Below, one piece after another: positions 51,890-59,817 of a DNA stretch of 64,000 nt. Numbering within the stretch: the stretch's first letter is position 1; the number at the start of each line of letters is the position of its first letter. The position numbers were made by a program, and so were the translations under genes. The stretch is from NCBI GenBank assembly GCA_019639115.1, contig JAHBSM010000007.1, positions 62,001 to 126,000 on the forward strand. Reading direction: 5' to 3'. Source of the DNA: Acidobacteriota bacterium (GTDB lineage Bacteria; Acidobacteriota; Blastocatellia; Pyrinomonadales; Pyrinomonadaceae). The notes beneath the pieces were generated by a model that saw only the letters and a list, made by a program, of their open reading frames with translations, was not told the DNA's origin and made no database searches.

Positions 51890-52921
51890 ATGCACCTCGA
51901 TGACTTCGATTTCTACTTGCCGGCCGATTTGATCGCGCAGAATGCACTGCCGGCTAGAGAGGCATCGCGGATGCTCACGGTAGATCGGAGGCTCGCGAGT
52001 TTCAGCGACAGTATCTTTTCCGGGCTGCCTGATCTGCTTCGCGGCGATGACATCGTCGTGCTCAACAACACACGCGTCTTCCCCGCGAGGCTGTATGGCA
52101 CGACCGACACAGGAGCTTCGGTCGAGGTCTTTCTGGTGCGGGCGCTTTCTGCAAATCGCTGGGAAACGCTCGCAAGACCGGCGAAACGACTGTCGCCCGG
52201 CAAATACATAGATCTAGGCGGCGGCCTTAGCGGCAAAGTGGTCGATAGGACCGGCGAAGGCCGTATGGTAGTGGAATTCACCGGTGGCCGTGATCTTGAC
52301 AGCCTGATAGACACGGTTGGGACCACGCCGCTGCCTCCTTATATCAAGCGCGAACGCACAGCCGTGGACTCCGATCGCGAACGCTATCAGACCGTATATG
52401 CTAAGAACCGAGGTTCGATCGCAGCTCCGACCGCAGGCCTGCACTTCACGGACGATATATTGGACAGCCTGCGGGGCAAAGGTATAGCCATAGTCGAGCT
52501 GACGCTTCATGTCGGATACGGGACGTTTGAACCTGTTAGGACGGCTGAGCTCTCGGGCCACACTGTCTCCTCCGAAGAGTACGAGATACCGGCAGAAGCC
52601 TGCGACCTGCTGAATTCCGCACTCGCGGACGGGCGGAGGATCATTGCTGTAGGAACAACATCGACCCGAGCACTCGAATCGAACATCAACGACTTCGGCC
52701 GATTCCACGCCGGACATCATGTTGCGGGGCTGACCATACGCCCGGGCTACAGATTTCGGGCGGTCAGCGGGCTGCTAACCAACTTTCATCTGCCAAAGAG
52801 TTCGCTGCTCATATTGACCGCGACCTTCGGCGGCCACGCACTGATAATGAATGCATACCGGCACGCAGTAGCGAACAGATACAGGTTCTACAGCTACGGG
52901 GATTGCATGCTGATACTCTGA
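51890..52921 (+). CDS. queA: S-adenosylmethionine:tRNA ribosyltransferase-isomerase QueA
   Basis: Builds epoxyqueuosine in tRNA by transferring the ribosyl part of SAM to preQ1. Diagnostic motifs: DDFDFYLPADLIAQNALPAREASRML, VVLNNTRVFPARL, NRGSIAAPTAGLHFT, LTLHVGYGTFEPV, GTTSTRALES and the C-terminal TNFHLPKSSLLILTATFGG. The 343-residue length from the ATG at 51890 is normal; an open frame to 51737 has no family support. It starts a plus-strand group with the acetyltransferase and thiE, divergent from the crystallin gene. Confidence 0.96.
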   Translation: MHLDDFDFYLPADLIAQNALPAREASRMLTVDRRLASFSDSIFSGLPDLLRGDDIVVLNNTRVFPARLYGTTDTGASVEVFLVRALSANRWETLARPAKRLSPGKYIDLGGGLSGKVVDRTGEGRMVVEFTGGRDLDSLIDTVGTTPLPPYIKRERTAVDSDRERYQTVYAKNRGSIAAPTAGLHFTDDILDSLRGKGIAIVELTLHVGYGTFEPVRTAELSGHTVSSEEYEIPAEACDLLNSALADGRRIIAVGTTSTRALESNINDFGRFHAGHHVAGLTIRPGYRFRAVSGLLTNFHLPKSSLLILTATFGGHALIMNAYRHAVANRYRFYSYGDCMLIL

Positions 52922-52937
52922 GGCTCTGTGCAGGACA

Positions 52938-53483
52938 ATGGCGGTCATTGACATTATCAAAAGCATACTCTCGCCCGGGAGATCGTTGGATGCACGGCCG
53001 CGCGTCGGGACGGCGGTTTCGGACCGCAGCGTGAGGCCCCTGACCCGATCGCATTTACGCGAGCTCGTCCAGGTCAACTCGCGATGCTTTGGACCGGGCG
53101 ACGGCTACACCAAATACACATTCGAATATCTTCTGGATGACCCGCGATCGTTGAGCTACAGGATCGACGACGACCTCGGGTCGATGGCCGCGTTCGCTTT
53201 TGTAATGATCACAGATAGCGGAGCCGGGCATTTGACAACTATCGGCGTCCTGCCTGAATACCGCCGACGAGGCCTCGCCGCCGGCCTGATACGGCATGTT
53301 GAAAGAGCTCTGGCCTCGCGCGGCACGGTCACGCTGATGCTTGAGGTCCGCGTAAGTAATATCGAAGCCCAGGCGCTCTATCGCCGTGAAGGATTCGTGG
53401 TGGTTCAGCGCATCAATCGCTACTACAACAATGGCGAGGACTGCTTTCTGATGATGAAGACGCTCTTCGAACTGGAAAAGTGA
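52938..53483 (+). CDS. RimI-like GNAT N-acetyltransferase
   Basis: 181 residues. The acetyl-CoA binding motif is LPEYRRRGLAAGLI (Q/RxxGxG/A type), and the C-terminal block IEAQALYRREGFVVVQRINRYYNNGEDCFLMM matches RimI-type ribosomal protein or peptide acetyltransferases. An extra N-terminal segment of about 30 residues precedes the GNAT core. The substrate is probably a protein N-terminus, by family. It overlaps thiE by four bases. Confidence 0.87.
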   Translation: MAVIDIIKSILSPGRSLDARPRVGTAVSDRSVRPLTRSHLRELVQVNSRCFGPGDGYTKYTFEYLLDDPRSLSYRIDDDLGSMAAFAFVMITDSGAGHLTTIGVLPEYRRRGLAAGLIRHVERALASRGTVTLMLEVRVSNIEAQALYRREGFVVVQRINRYYNNGEDCFLMMKTLFELEK

Positions 53484-54121
53484 AAGATCGCTCGAGACCA
53501 CTGCCGTCGCTTTATCCGATAACGGACCGCACATTGTCCGGATCGAGCCAAACCGAGCAGGTTCGCCGGCTCATAGCCGCAGGGGCTCAGATGATCCAGA
53601 TCCGCGACAAATCTACGGCAATAGGGGAAGTTCTGGATGACATACGCGCCGCGGCCGAACTCTGCAGAAGAGCAGGCGTCTGCATGATCGTAAATGACCG
53701 TGTCGATGTCGCTTTGGCAGTGGGTGCCGATGGCGTGCATCTCGGGCAGGACGATCTGCCGCCGGCCGCAGCACGCGATCTCCTCGGGCCGGATGCGATC
53801 ATCGGATACTCCACTCATGACCCCGCGCAGGTGGCGGAGGCACTGCACCTGCCGATAGATCACATTGGTTTCGGCCCGGTCTTTGACACTGCAACAAAGC
53901 CGGATCACGACCCCGTGACCGGGATCCGGATGCTTGAGAATGCCGTGAAATTGGCAGCCGGGATGCCCGTGGTGGCGATCGGGGGGATCCGCACCCGAGA
54001 CCTTGCTGCAGTGTATTCGGCCGGTGCCGCATCGGCAGCCGTCATATCCGCGCTCTGGGAACCGGGCGCCCTGGACGGGATATTTGCCTTAGCCGAAACG
54101 ATACGATCCCGCAATTGTTGA
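53480..54121 (+). CDS. thiE: Thiamine-phosphate synthase ThiE
   Basis: Joins the pyrimidine pyrophosphate and thiazole phosphate to give thiamine phosphate; TIM barrel. Motifs: LYPITDR, IQIRDKS, VCMIVNDRVDVALAVGADGVHLGQDD, GYSTHDPAQVAEA, HIGFGPVFDTATKPDH and VVAIGGIRTRD. 213 residues, GTG start overlapping the previous stop (GTGA). It works downstream of thiS-thiG, 52 kb away. Confidence 0.95.
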   Translation: MKDRSRPLPSLYPITDRTLSGSSQTEQVRRLIAAGAQMIQIRDKSTAIGEVLDDIRAAAELCRRAGVCMIVNDRVDVALAVGADGVHLGQDDLPPAAARDLLGPDAIIGYSTHDPAQVAEALHLPIDHIGFGPVFDTATKPDHDPVTGIRMLENAVKLAAGMPVVAIGGIRTRDLAAVYSAGAASAAVISALWEPGALDGIFALAETIRSRNC

Positions 54122-54140
54122 ACATTGCACAACTTTTTTG

Positions 54141-54169
54141 TTGCACATTTTGGCCCAATGGTCGATAAT
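54141..54169 (+). promoter_or_regulatory. Sigma-70 promoter for the PilT-like gene
   Basis: TTGCAC (54141-54146), 17-bp spacer, GATAAT (54164-54169). A second TTGCACA lies 16 bases upstream as a direct repeat, possibly a regulator site. A leader of about 85 bases follows. Confidence 0.6.
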
Positions 54170-54259
54170 TGAATCTGTTCGGCCCGCTTGGCCCCCCGAG
54201 CCGGTCGATAGCCCACAACTTTCTCGCCCACTGAGAATCCCCGGGAGAAGACCCTTCAA

Positions 54260-55462
54260 ATGAGTTTGCTTGATATAGCGCCGATCATTGAGCAGATGCT
54301 GCTCATCTCTGACAACGTCAGCGATCTGAATTTCTCTTCTAACCAAAAACCGCAGGTCGAGATAAACGGAGTACTTTATCCAACTTCGCCGTTGGGGTTG
54401 GGAAGGCTTTCGTCTTTTCAGACCGAGATGATCGCGATGTCGCTCGTCCGCGACAATCCCGATGCGGCCAATCATCTGGCAAAGTTTCGGACCGCCGACC
54501 TGAGCTATGCATTGCCGGGCAAATGCCGCTTTCGCGTGAACATCTTCCAGCAGCGCAACTCGTGGTCGATCGTGATGCGTGTCATTCCGCATCAGATACC
54601 GAGCTTCGAATCGCTTCGGCTGCCGAAGCAGCTTGCTGAGATAGCCGAGATACGCAACGGCATCGTGCTTCTGACAGGACCGACCGGCTCAGGAAAAAGT
54701 TCTACCTTGGCGGCGATCATCGATCGCATCAACGAGACCAAGGCATACCACATCGTGACGATCGAGGACCCGATCGAGTTTTTGCACAATCACAAGAAAT
54801 CGACCATAAACCAGCGTGAGGTCGGCGCGGACACCAAGGATTTCGCGTCTGCTCTGCGAGCGGCTCTGAGGCAAGCGCCAAAGGTGATCCTCGTTGGTGA
54901 GATGCGCGACCTCGAAACGGCCGAGATCGCACTCGAAGCGGCCGAGACGGGCCACTTGGTGCTATCGACGCTGCATACGATCGACGCGTCCAAGACCATC
55001 GACCGCATCATCGGACTCTATCCAAAGAACGAAGAGCGGATCATACGCACACGGCTTGCCCAGACGTTCCGCTACATTGTGTCTCAGCGTTTGATCCCGC
55101 GAGCCGACGGCAAAGGTCGTATCGCCGCCGTCGAGGTGCTCAAATCCAATCCGCGTACCCGCGAGTATATCGAAAAAGGTGAACAGGAAGGCAAGACATT
55201 GCTCGACGCTATCCGTGACGGTGAGCTCGACGGGATGCAGGATTTCGATTCGGTGATCAGAGACCTGATCGATCGCGGAGATATCTCGATGGAAGACGGG
55301 CTCTCGTTCGCAACTAATCAGAACAATCTTTTGCTGCAGCTCAAAGGACTCGCCTCGACCGAGGACTATATCAACAAGGCTCAGCAGCAAAAACCTGCGT
55401 CGCCCGTTGCTCCGCCACCGCAGGAACTGCGTAACGACTCAGTACTTAACATGATCGAATAG
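54260..55462 (+). CDS. PilT/PilU-like type IV pilus ATPase
   Basis: Hexameric secretion-superfamily ATPase, usually the retraction motor of type IV pili. 400 residues with the N-terminal PAS-like domain (about 1-110) and RecA-like core: Walker A GPTGSGKSS, the Asp box TIEDPIEFLH, Walker B region VILVGEMRDLETAEIALEAAETGHLVLSTLHT (containing the AIRNLxxE equivalent ALRAALRQAPK before it) and the His box. C-terminal LLLQLKGL tail resembles PilU more than PilT. No other pilus genes are in the window. It forms an operon with the MJ0042 protein. Confidence 0.92.
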   Translation: MSLLDIAPIIEQMLLISDNVSDLNFSSNQKPQVEINGVLYPTSPLGLGRLSSFQTEMIAMSLVRDNPDAANHLAKFRTADLSYALPGKCRFRVNIFQQRNSWSIVMRVIPHQIPSFESLRLPKQLAEIAEIRNGIVLLTGPTGSGKSSTLAAIIDRINETKAYHIVTIEDPIEFLHNHKKSTINQREVGADTKDFASALRAALRQAPKVILVGEMRDLETAEIALEAAETGHLVLSTLHTIDASKTIDRIIGLYPKNEERIIRTRLAQTFRYIVSQRLIPRADGKGRIAAVEVLKSNPRTREYIEKGEQEGKTLLDAIRDGELDGMQDFDSVIRDLIDRGDISMEDGLSFATNQNNLLLQLKGLASTEDYINKAQQQKPASPVAPPPQELRNDSVLNMIE

Positions 55463-55473
55463 GAAAGAATACG

Positions 55474-56205
55474 ATGATCATTCGCTGTGACAATTGTTCC
55501 GTATCGCTGCAGCTTGACGAGACCAAGGTACCGGCCGGTAATTTCACTGTCCGATGCCCTCGCTGCCAGAATCTGCTCCGTGTCCAGAAGGACGCGTCGG
55601 GCAAGGGCCTGTCAACGGTTCAGCAGCTCGAGGCTAACAAGCCCGCTCCGGCGGCTGCCGACGGCTCTCAGCAGTTTGCCGCCAAAGAGAGCGAGCTGCA
55701 GATAAACGCCGCGCTCAAATCATTGCTCGGAGCTCTCCAGAAGGAATCGAAGACCATCGAGACCTCGGCAGAAGACACCGAAAAGCCTCGAAGGATACTG
55801 TTGTGTCTGGGCCAGCATCTGGACGAGACGGCTAAGCTGCTGGCATCGAACGGCTATAAGGTCTATATCGCCCAGACGCCGGCACAAGCCAACGAAAGGC
55901 TCCGGGAAGGCAAGGTCGAGATACTTATGTTCTCGCCGGATTTCGCCCCTGAGCATGGCGGTGCGGCTGTGATCCAGCAAAAGGCAAACGCCCTCTACTC
56001 ATCCGAGCGGCGACGGCTCTATCTGATCTCTCTCGAAGAAACGGGACAGACAATGAACGCACACGAGGCGTTCCTGAGGAACCTTAATCTGATCGTCAAC
56101 ACCAACGATCTGAAGCAGCTCCCGCTGATACTGAACCGCACACTGAACGACTTTAACGATCTCTACAATTACTTTAACCGTGCATCCAACGCTGAGCCGA
56201 TCTGA
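55474..56205 (+). CDS. MJ0042 zinc-ribbon protein with receiver-like domain
   Basis: 243 residues. The N-terminal MJ0042-type zinc ribbon has CDNC and CPRC (MIIRCDNCSVSLQLDE...TVRCPRCQNLLRVQ, residues 1-40). A linker follows to about 105, then a flavodoxin-like, receiver-like domain (RRILLCLGQHLDETAKLLASNGYKVYIAQ... VEILMFSPDFAPEHGG... LYLISLEETGQ) in which the phosphoacceptor position is not a clear Asp-Pro pair. Proteins of this type are seen with pilus and gliding machinery in delta-proteobacteria-like groups. It starts 11 bases after the PilT-like gene, so it is a likely partner or regulator of that motor. Confidence 0.75.
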   Translation: MIIRCDNCSVSLQLDETKVPAGNFTVRCPRCQNLLRVQKDASGKGLSTVQQLEANKPAPAAADGSQQFAAKESELQINAALKSLLGALQKESKTIETSAEDTEKPRRILLCLGQHLDETAKLLASNGYKVYIAQTPAQANERLREGKVEILMFSPDFAPEHGGAAVIQQKANALYSSERRRLYLISLEETGQTMNAHEAFLRNLNLIVNTNDLKQLPLILNRTLNDFNDLYNYFNRASNAEPI

Positions 56206-56233
56206 CGACACGGCGGGATGCATCAGGGATCGG

Positions 56234-56262
56234 AGCCGGGCGGCGCAAGCCTCCGGCTTTTT
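56234..56262 (+). terminator. Rho-independent terminator of the PilT-like operon
   Basis: AGCCGG (56234-56239) and CCGGCT (56253-56258) with an inner GGC-GCAA-GCC stem and tetraloop, followed by TTTTT. It separates this operon from the convergent holA gene, which ends at 56270. Confidence 0.82.
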
Positions 56263-56269
56263 ATATTGT

Positions 56270-57343
56270 TTAGGCGGATCTGCGGACGGGATCAGGCCCG
56301 AGGGACGCGAGCTCACACACGAGCATCTCTAGTTGGAGCCTCGCGCCTTGGTTCCCGCCGCCGCCGAGCGAAGATTTCATTGCAACGTCAGCGGCGGCGA
56401 TCCTATCGATAGCCCTGACGAGATTCTGTTTGTCGGACCTGCGCGCCGCAGCAATAAAGGCTTCCTGAGCACCGTAGCGGAGATTAAGTACGCGTTCGAC
56501 CTCGCGGCGATCGGCTCCCTTGTCCATCAGGTCGCGGGCCATCAGCAGCCTGCGATAGTTATACGACACGGAACCCAGAAGCATCAGCGGTTCGGCTCCG
56601 TCGTCCAGGACCTTTGCGAGCGCCTCGAGGGCCGCACGTCCGCGGCCCGCGTTCAGATGATCGGTCAGAACGAAATTGCTCATCTCACGCGAATTGGGAA
56701 CAAGCGATCCGATGAGCTCTGTCGTCAGAACACCGTCGGGCATCGCGGCAGCAGAGAGCTTTTTCAGCTCGGTCTCGAGGCGCCGGACATCGTTACCGAC
56801 GAGTGCCACAAGGTCTCTCAGCACGTTCTCGTTCGCCTTTAGTCCCAGGTCGCGGGCTCTGTCCGCGGCCCACGCCGCCAACTGCTGGTCATTTAGCGGC
56901 GAAAATTCGACCGCTACGGCCCTGTCTTTGAGCAGCTTTGCCAGTTTCCTATTGCCGTTGATCTCGTCGCCGACAAAGATGAGCGTGGCCGACGATACCG
57001 GATCGGACAAGTATCGCCCGAGCGCATCTTCGTTGTCTTCCTTTAGCGTGTCTTTATTGCTGGTCTGTCCGATCCGAACTCCGGTCAAGCGGATCACCCG
57101 ACGCGAAGCCATCATCGGCAGCTGTGCGGCCACGGCAAGCGCCCTCGCTACCGAATCGTCGCTCTCGAGACGCACACGGCTGTCGTTGAAATCCCTAAGG
57201 TCCCCTTCACTGAAGCAGAAATTGGCGATCGTCTCGGCGGCCAGATCCCGAAGGTATGTCTCTGCCCCGTACAGCAGATAGACCGGCGCGATCTCACGAC
57301 GACGAAGCTGTTCCCTAAGCTGTTCGCGAGTGATCACCGGCAT
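56270..57343 (-). CDS. holA: DNA polymerase III delta subunit HolA
   Basis: Clamp-loader subunit that opens the beta sliding clamp. From the ATG at 57343 (MPVITREQLREQLRRREIAPVYLLYGAETYLRD) the protein has 357 residues, normal for HolA; the open frame upstream runs through lptE and is rejected. Other family blocks: VLDDGAEPLMLLGSVSYNYRRLLMARDL and the EISNFVLTDHL-like EMSNFVLTDHLNAGRGRAALEAL. AGGAG lies 10 bases before the ATG. The lptE-holA order is conserved in many Gram-negative bacteria. Confidence 0.92.
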   Translation of the reverse strand: MPVITREQLREQLRRREIAPVYLLYGAETYLRDLAAETIANFCFSEGDLRDFNDSRVRLESDDSVARALAVAAQLPMMASRRVIRLTGVRIGQTSNKDTLKEDNEDALGRYLSDPVSSATLIFVGDEINGNRKLAKLLKDRAVAVEFSPLNDQQLAAWAADRARDLGLKANENVLRDLVALVGNDVRRLETELKKLSAAAMPDGVLTTELIGSLVPNSREMSNFVLTDHLNAGRGRAALEALAKVLDDGAEPLMLLGSVSYNYRRLLMARDLMDKGADRREVERVLNLRYGAQEAFIAAARRSDKQNLVRAIDRIAAADVAMKSSLGGGGNQGARLQLEMLVCELASLGPDPVRRSA

Positions 57344-57356
57344 CGGCCGTAAGCTC

Positions 57357-57908
57357 CTATTTCCTGTCGAGCCTGACGCCCATTCCGTTGACGAATGCGG
57401 AAACGACGGAGGCGGCAAATGCCCTGGTGATCCGTTCCACGGCGGGGTCTTCTTCATTGAAGAACGAACGCGGATCGTCGGAGAACTCGAACGAATCGCG
57501 AAATACGAAATTCTGATTGTCGTAGAGTATGGATTCCCGCTTGAGGTCTCGCACCGTGACTGCGCCGATCACCGTCACCTCATAGACCCTCGCTCTGCCT
57601 TCACGATCGAGCAGAACTCCGGTGAATGAGAAATCACGGATCGTGCCTTCGACAACGGCATCGGCGCCGGTCGTGGTCCCCTGCACCTTAAGACCGTTGC
57701 CGCGGCGGATGATCTCGCGTGCAACTGCATCCGTAAAGCGGCTTTCGATCCTATACCGAAGCCCCTTTGCCTCAGCCTGGAAAACTGGCACGGCAACAAT
57801 CTTCAGATCCTTTGGCAGTCCGGAGTTCGTCACCGGCCTGTAACATTCGGTAAAACCAAAGCACGCGGCCAAAAGAATGCCGACAAGGATGGACCTGAAT
57901 ATGCTCAT
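57357..57908 (-). CDS. lptE: LPS-assembly lipoprotein LptE-like protein
   Basis: Outer-membrane lipoprotein that plugs LptD and helps insert LPS. 183 residues with a signal peptide and lipobox LAAC (about residues 13-16). The mature domain matches LptE: LPKDLKIVAVPVFQAEAKGLRYRIESRFTDAVAREIIRR, and a strand pattern through VVEGTIRDFSFTG to the C-terminal helix. Position directly before holA supports the call. Its presence indicates that the host makes LPS. The start overlaps the upstream small membrane gene by four bases. Confidence 0.85.
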   Translation of the reverse strand: MSIFRSILVGILLAACFGFTECYRPVTNSGLPKDLKIVAVPVFQAEAKGLRYRIESRFTDAVAREIIRRGNGLKVQGTTTGADAVVEGTIRDFSFTGVLLDREGRARVYEVTVIGAVTVRDLKRESILYDNQNFVFRDSFEFSDDPRSFFNEEDPAVERITRAFAASVVSAFVNGMGVRLDRK

Positions 57909-58108
57909 TTTTTCTTGTTTCCGTTAAATTTGCGTCCCAGCCATACGAAGAGAAGTGCTCCCGCAAAGGCGAACAGCATACCGGTCGCGACATAAGCCCA
58001 ATCGACGCCCGCCGTTGGTCGATCTGACGCAGGCACGTCAGCCGATACGGCGGTATATATTGCCAGGATCGCGGCGGCTGCTCCAGCTGACTTGAACGTA
58101 ACTCTCAT
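57905..58108 (-). CDS. Small membrane protein of unknown function
   Basis: 67 residues: an N-terminal hydrophobic segment or signal (AGAAAAILAIYTAVSA, about 8-23), a polar linker and one strong membrane helix (DWAYVATGMLFAFAGALLFVWLG, about 36-58) with a basic tail RKFNGNKKK. It overlaps folP and lptE by four bases each (ATGA), so it is a real coupled gene in the folP-lptE-holA operon. No family recognised. Confidence 0.75.
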   Translation of the reverse strand: MRVTFKSAGAAAAILAIYTAVSADVPASDRPTAGVDWAYVATGMLFAFAGALLFVWLGRKFNGNKKK

Positions 58109-58992
58109 CCTATCGATGCCAGCCTCTCGTAAGTTCTTACGGCCTCGACCGTGTCGGCGACGTCGTGTACGCGTAACACATTAGCACCACGCATCACGGC
58201 AAAAACGGCAGCGGCCGTACTTGCCGCTACCCGTCCCTCAGGCGGCTTCTCGCCGGTAACCTCCGCGAGAAAAGACTTGCGCGACGCACCTACGACGATC
58301 GGATAAGGCAGGCTGTCAGCGATTTTATCAAGTTTCGCAAGAAGCTCGAAGTTCTGCGAACGTGACTTGCCGAAACCGATGCCGATATCGACCACAATGG
58401 ATGACTCGGCTACGCCTGCGGCCAATGCTTTAGCGACCGAGACCTTTAGAGAATCGATGACCTCTCCGACCACTTCCTCTACCGGAGGCATCGAGTGCAT
58501 CTCGGCGAATTCGCCTCTGGAATGCATCAGAATGATCGCGGACTTGGCCTCGGCTGCGACGGAGCCGAGTTCCGGATCCCAGCGAAGGCCGGAGATATCG
58601 TTCACGATCTCGGCACCGGCGTCGATGGCGGCCTTCGCGGTCCCGCTTCGGCTCGTATCGACAGAAACCGGAATGTCGAAACGTGAAGTGACAGCTTTGA
58701 TGACCGACACGACGCGGTTCATTTCGACATCGGCCGGGACACGGCCCGATCCGGGCCTTGTGGATTCGCCACCCACATCTATGATGTCTGCTCCTTCGGC
58801 GATCATAGCCTCGGCCCGGCGCAAAGCGTCGTCCGCCGCGAGGTATTGTCCGCCGTCCGAAAAGCTGTCAGGCGTTACGTTCAAGATGCCCATGACAAGG
58901 CATCGCTCAATGGTCAGATCGCGTCTGGAGGTTTTTAATACGCGGGCTCCGGACATATTCTCATAGTAGCCGACTAGGGTCGGCCGTTCCAT
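58105..58992 (-). CDS. folP: Dihydropteroate synthase FolP
   Basis: Condenses p-aminobenzoate with hydroxymethyl-dihydropterin pyrophosphate in folate synthesis; target of sulfonamides. Signature blocks: VMGILNVTPDSFSDGGQYL, DVGGESTRPGS, SVDTSRSGTAKAAIDAGAEIVNDISGL, VDIGIGFGKS and VVGASRKSFLAE, ending RVHDVADTVEAVRTYE. 295 residues from 58992; an ATG at 58956 (MSGARVLKT) gives 283 and is equally possible. First gene of the minus-strand operon with lptE and holA. Confidence 0.95.
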   Translation of the reverse strand: MERPTLVGYYENMSGARVLKTSRRDLTIERCLVMGILNVTPDSFSDGGQYLAADDALRRAEAMIAEGADIIDVGGESTRPGSGRVPADVEMNRVVSVIKAVTSRFDIPVSVDTSRSGTAKAAIDAGAEIVNDISGLRWDPELGSVAAEAKSAIILMHSRGEFAEMHSMPPVEEVVGEVIDSLKVSVAKALAAGVAESSIVVDIGIGFGKSRSQNFELLAKLDKIADSLPYPIVVGASRKSFLAEVTGEKPPEGRVAASTAAAVFAVMRGANVLRVHDVADTVEAVRTYERLASIG

Positions 58993-59055
58993 TTCGCCGC
59001 GCGCATCTGCTGCGTCGAATCGCCCGGATCAGACATTATTCTGCAGACGCCAGAC

Positions 59056-59514
59056 ATGAGATTCATCAAAGAGAGCCTGATCGCCGCCACGCCGGAGCAA
59101 GTCTTTGCTTTTCACGAACTTCCCGACGCCTTCGAGCGATTGATACCGCCGTGGGAGAATGTCCGCATCGTTCAACGTGCAGATATATCTCAGATCGGGT
59201 CTCGTGCGATAATCGAACAGAAGATCTTCGGGCTTGTGCCGTCGCGTTGGGTCGCAGAACATACGGCGTACGATCCGCCTTTTATGTTCGAGGACGTCCA
59301 GGTCTCGGGACCATTCGCTTCGTGGCAGCACCGCCATTTGATAGTGCCGCACCCCGATGGAGCGATCCTGCGCGACGAGATCGATCTCGAGCCGCCTCTC
59401 GGAGCATTAGGAGCTTTGGCGGCGCCGATATTCATCATCCCGAAGATCGAGAAGATGTTCCAATATCGACACGAAGTCACCAGAGCTTGGTGCGAATCGA
59501 ACGAACATTCGTAA
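59056..59514 (+). CDS. SRPBCC (START-like) family protein
   Basis: A 152-residue single-domain protein of the SRPBCC/Bet v1 fold, cyclase/dehydrase-like: IKESLIAATPEQVFAFHELPDAFERLIPPWENVRIV, then PSRWVAEHTAYDPPFMFEDVQVSGPFASWQHRHLI, and DEIDLEPPLG. These proteins bind hydrophobic ligands; the ligand here is unknown. It abuts the Dabb gene with no gap. Confidence 0.85.
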   Translation: MRFIKESLIAATPEQVFAFHELPDAFERLIPPWENVRIVQRADISQIGSRAIIEQKIFGLVPSRWVAEHTAYDPPFMFEDVQVSGPFASWQHRHLIVPHPDGAILRDEIDLEPPLGALGALAAPIFIIPKIEKMFQYRHEVTRAWCESNEHS

Positions 59515-59817
59515 ATGTTTACACACATAGTTTGTTGGAGATACAAAGCCTCAACGACCGAGGCGGAGCGAAGCGAGCACATAGCGGCTCTGAGGGCGCT
59601 TGGCGCTGTCATCGAGGATATCGTCTCGCTCAGCGTCGGAGCCGACGTACTGCACCTTGAACGATCATTTGACACCGGATTGGTGGCGGTCTTTCGCGAC
59701 AAGTCGGGCCTCGATAGATACACCGATCACCCCGAACACATGCGGGTCGCGTCGTTTGGCAAGAGCATAGCGGATACGGTCGTCTCCGTTGACATGGTAA
59801 GCGAAGATGGCAGCTAA
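59515..59817 (+). CDS. Dabb (stress-responsive alpha/beta barrel) protein
   Basis: 100 residues of the Dabb fold: MFTHIVCWRYKASTTEAER at the start and GLVAVFRDKSGLDRYTDHPEHMRV, where YxxHPxH is the family signature. Ferredoxin-like dimers of this family include polyketide-cyclase-like and stress proteins; function here unknown. It begins directly after the SRPBCC stop and overlaps the PHP gene by 11 bases. Confidence 0.9.
   Translation: MFTHIVCWRYKASTTEAERSEHIAALRALGAVIEDIVSLSVGADVLHLERSFDTGLVAVFRDKSGLDRYTDHPEHMRVASFGKSIADTVVSVDMVSEDGS

Noticed and set aside
54124..54147. Possible sigma-54 promoter before the PilT-like gene (two TTGCAC words)
   Set aside because: The words are 16 bp apart and there is no GG at the -24 position, so spacing and sequence do not fit sigma-54.
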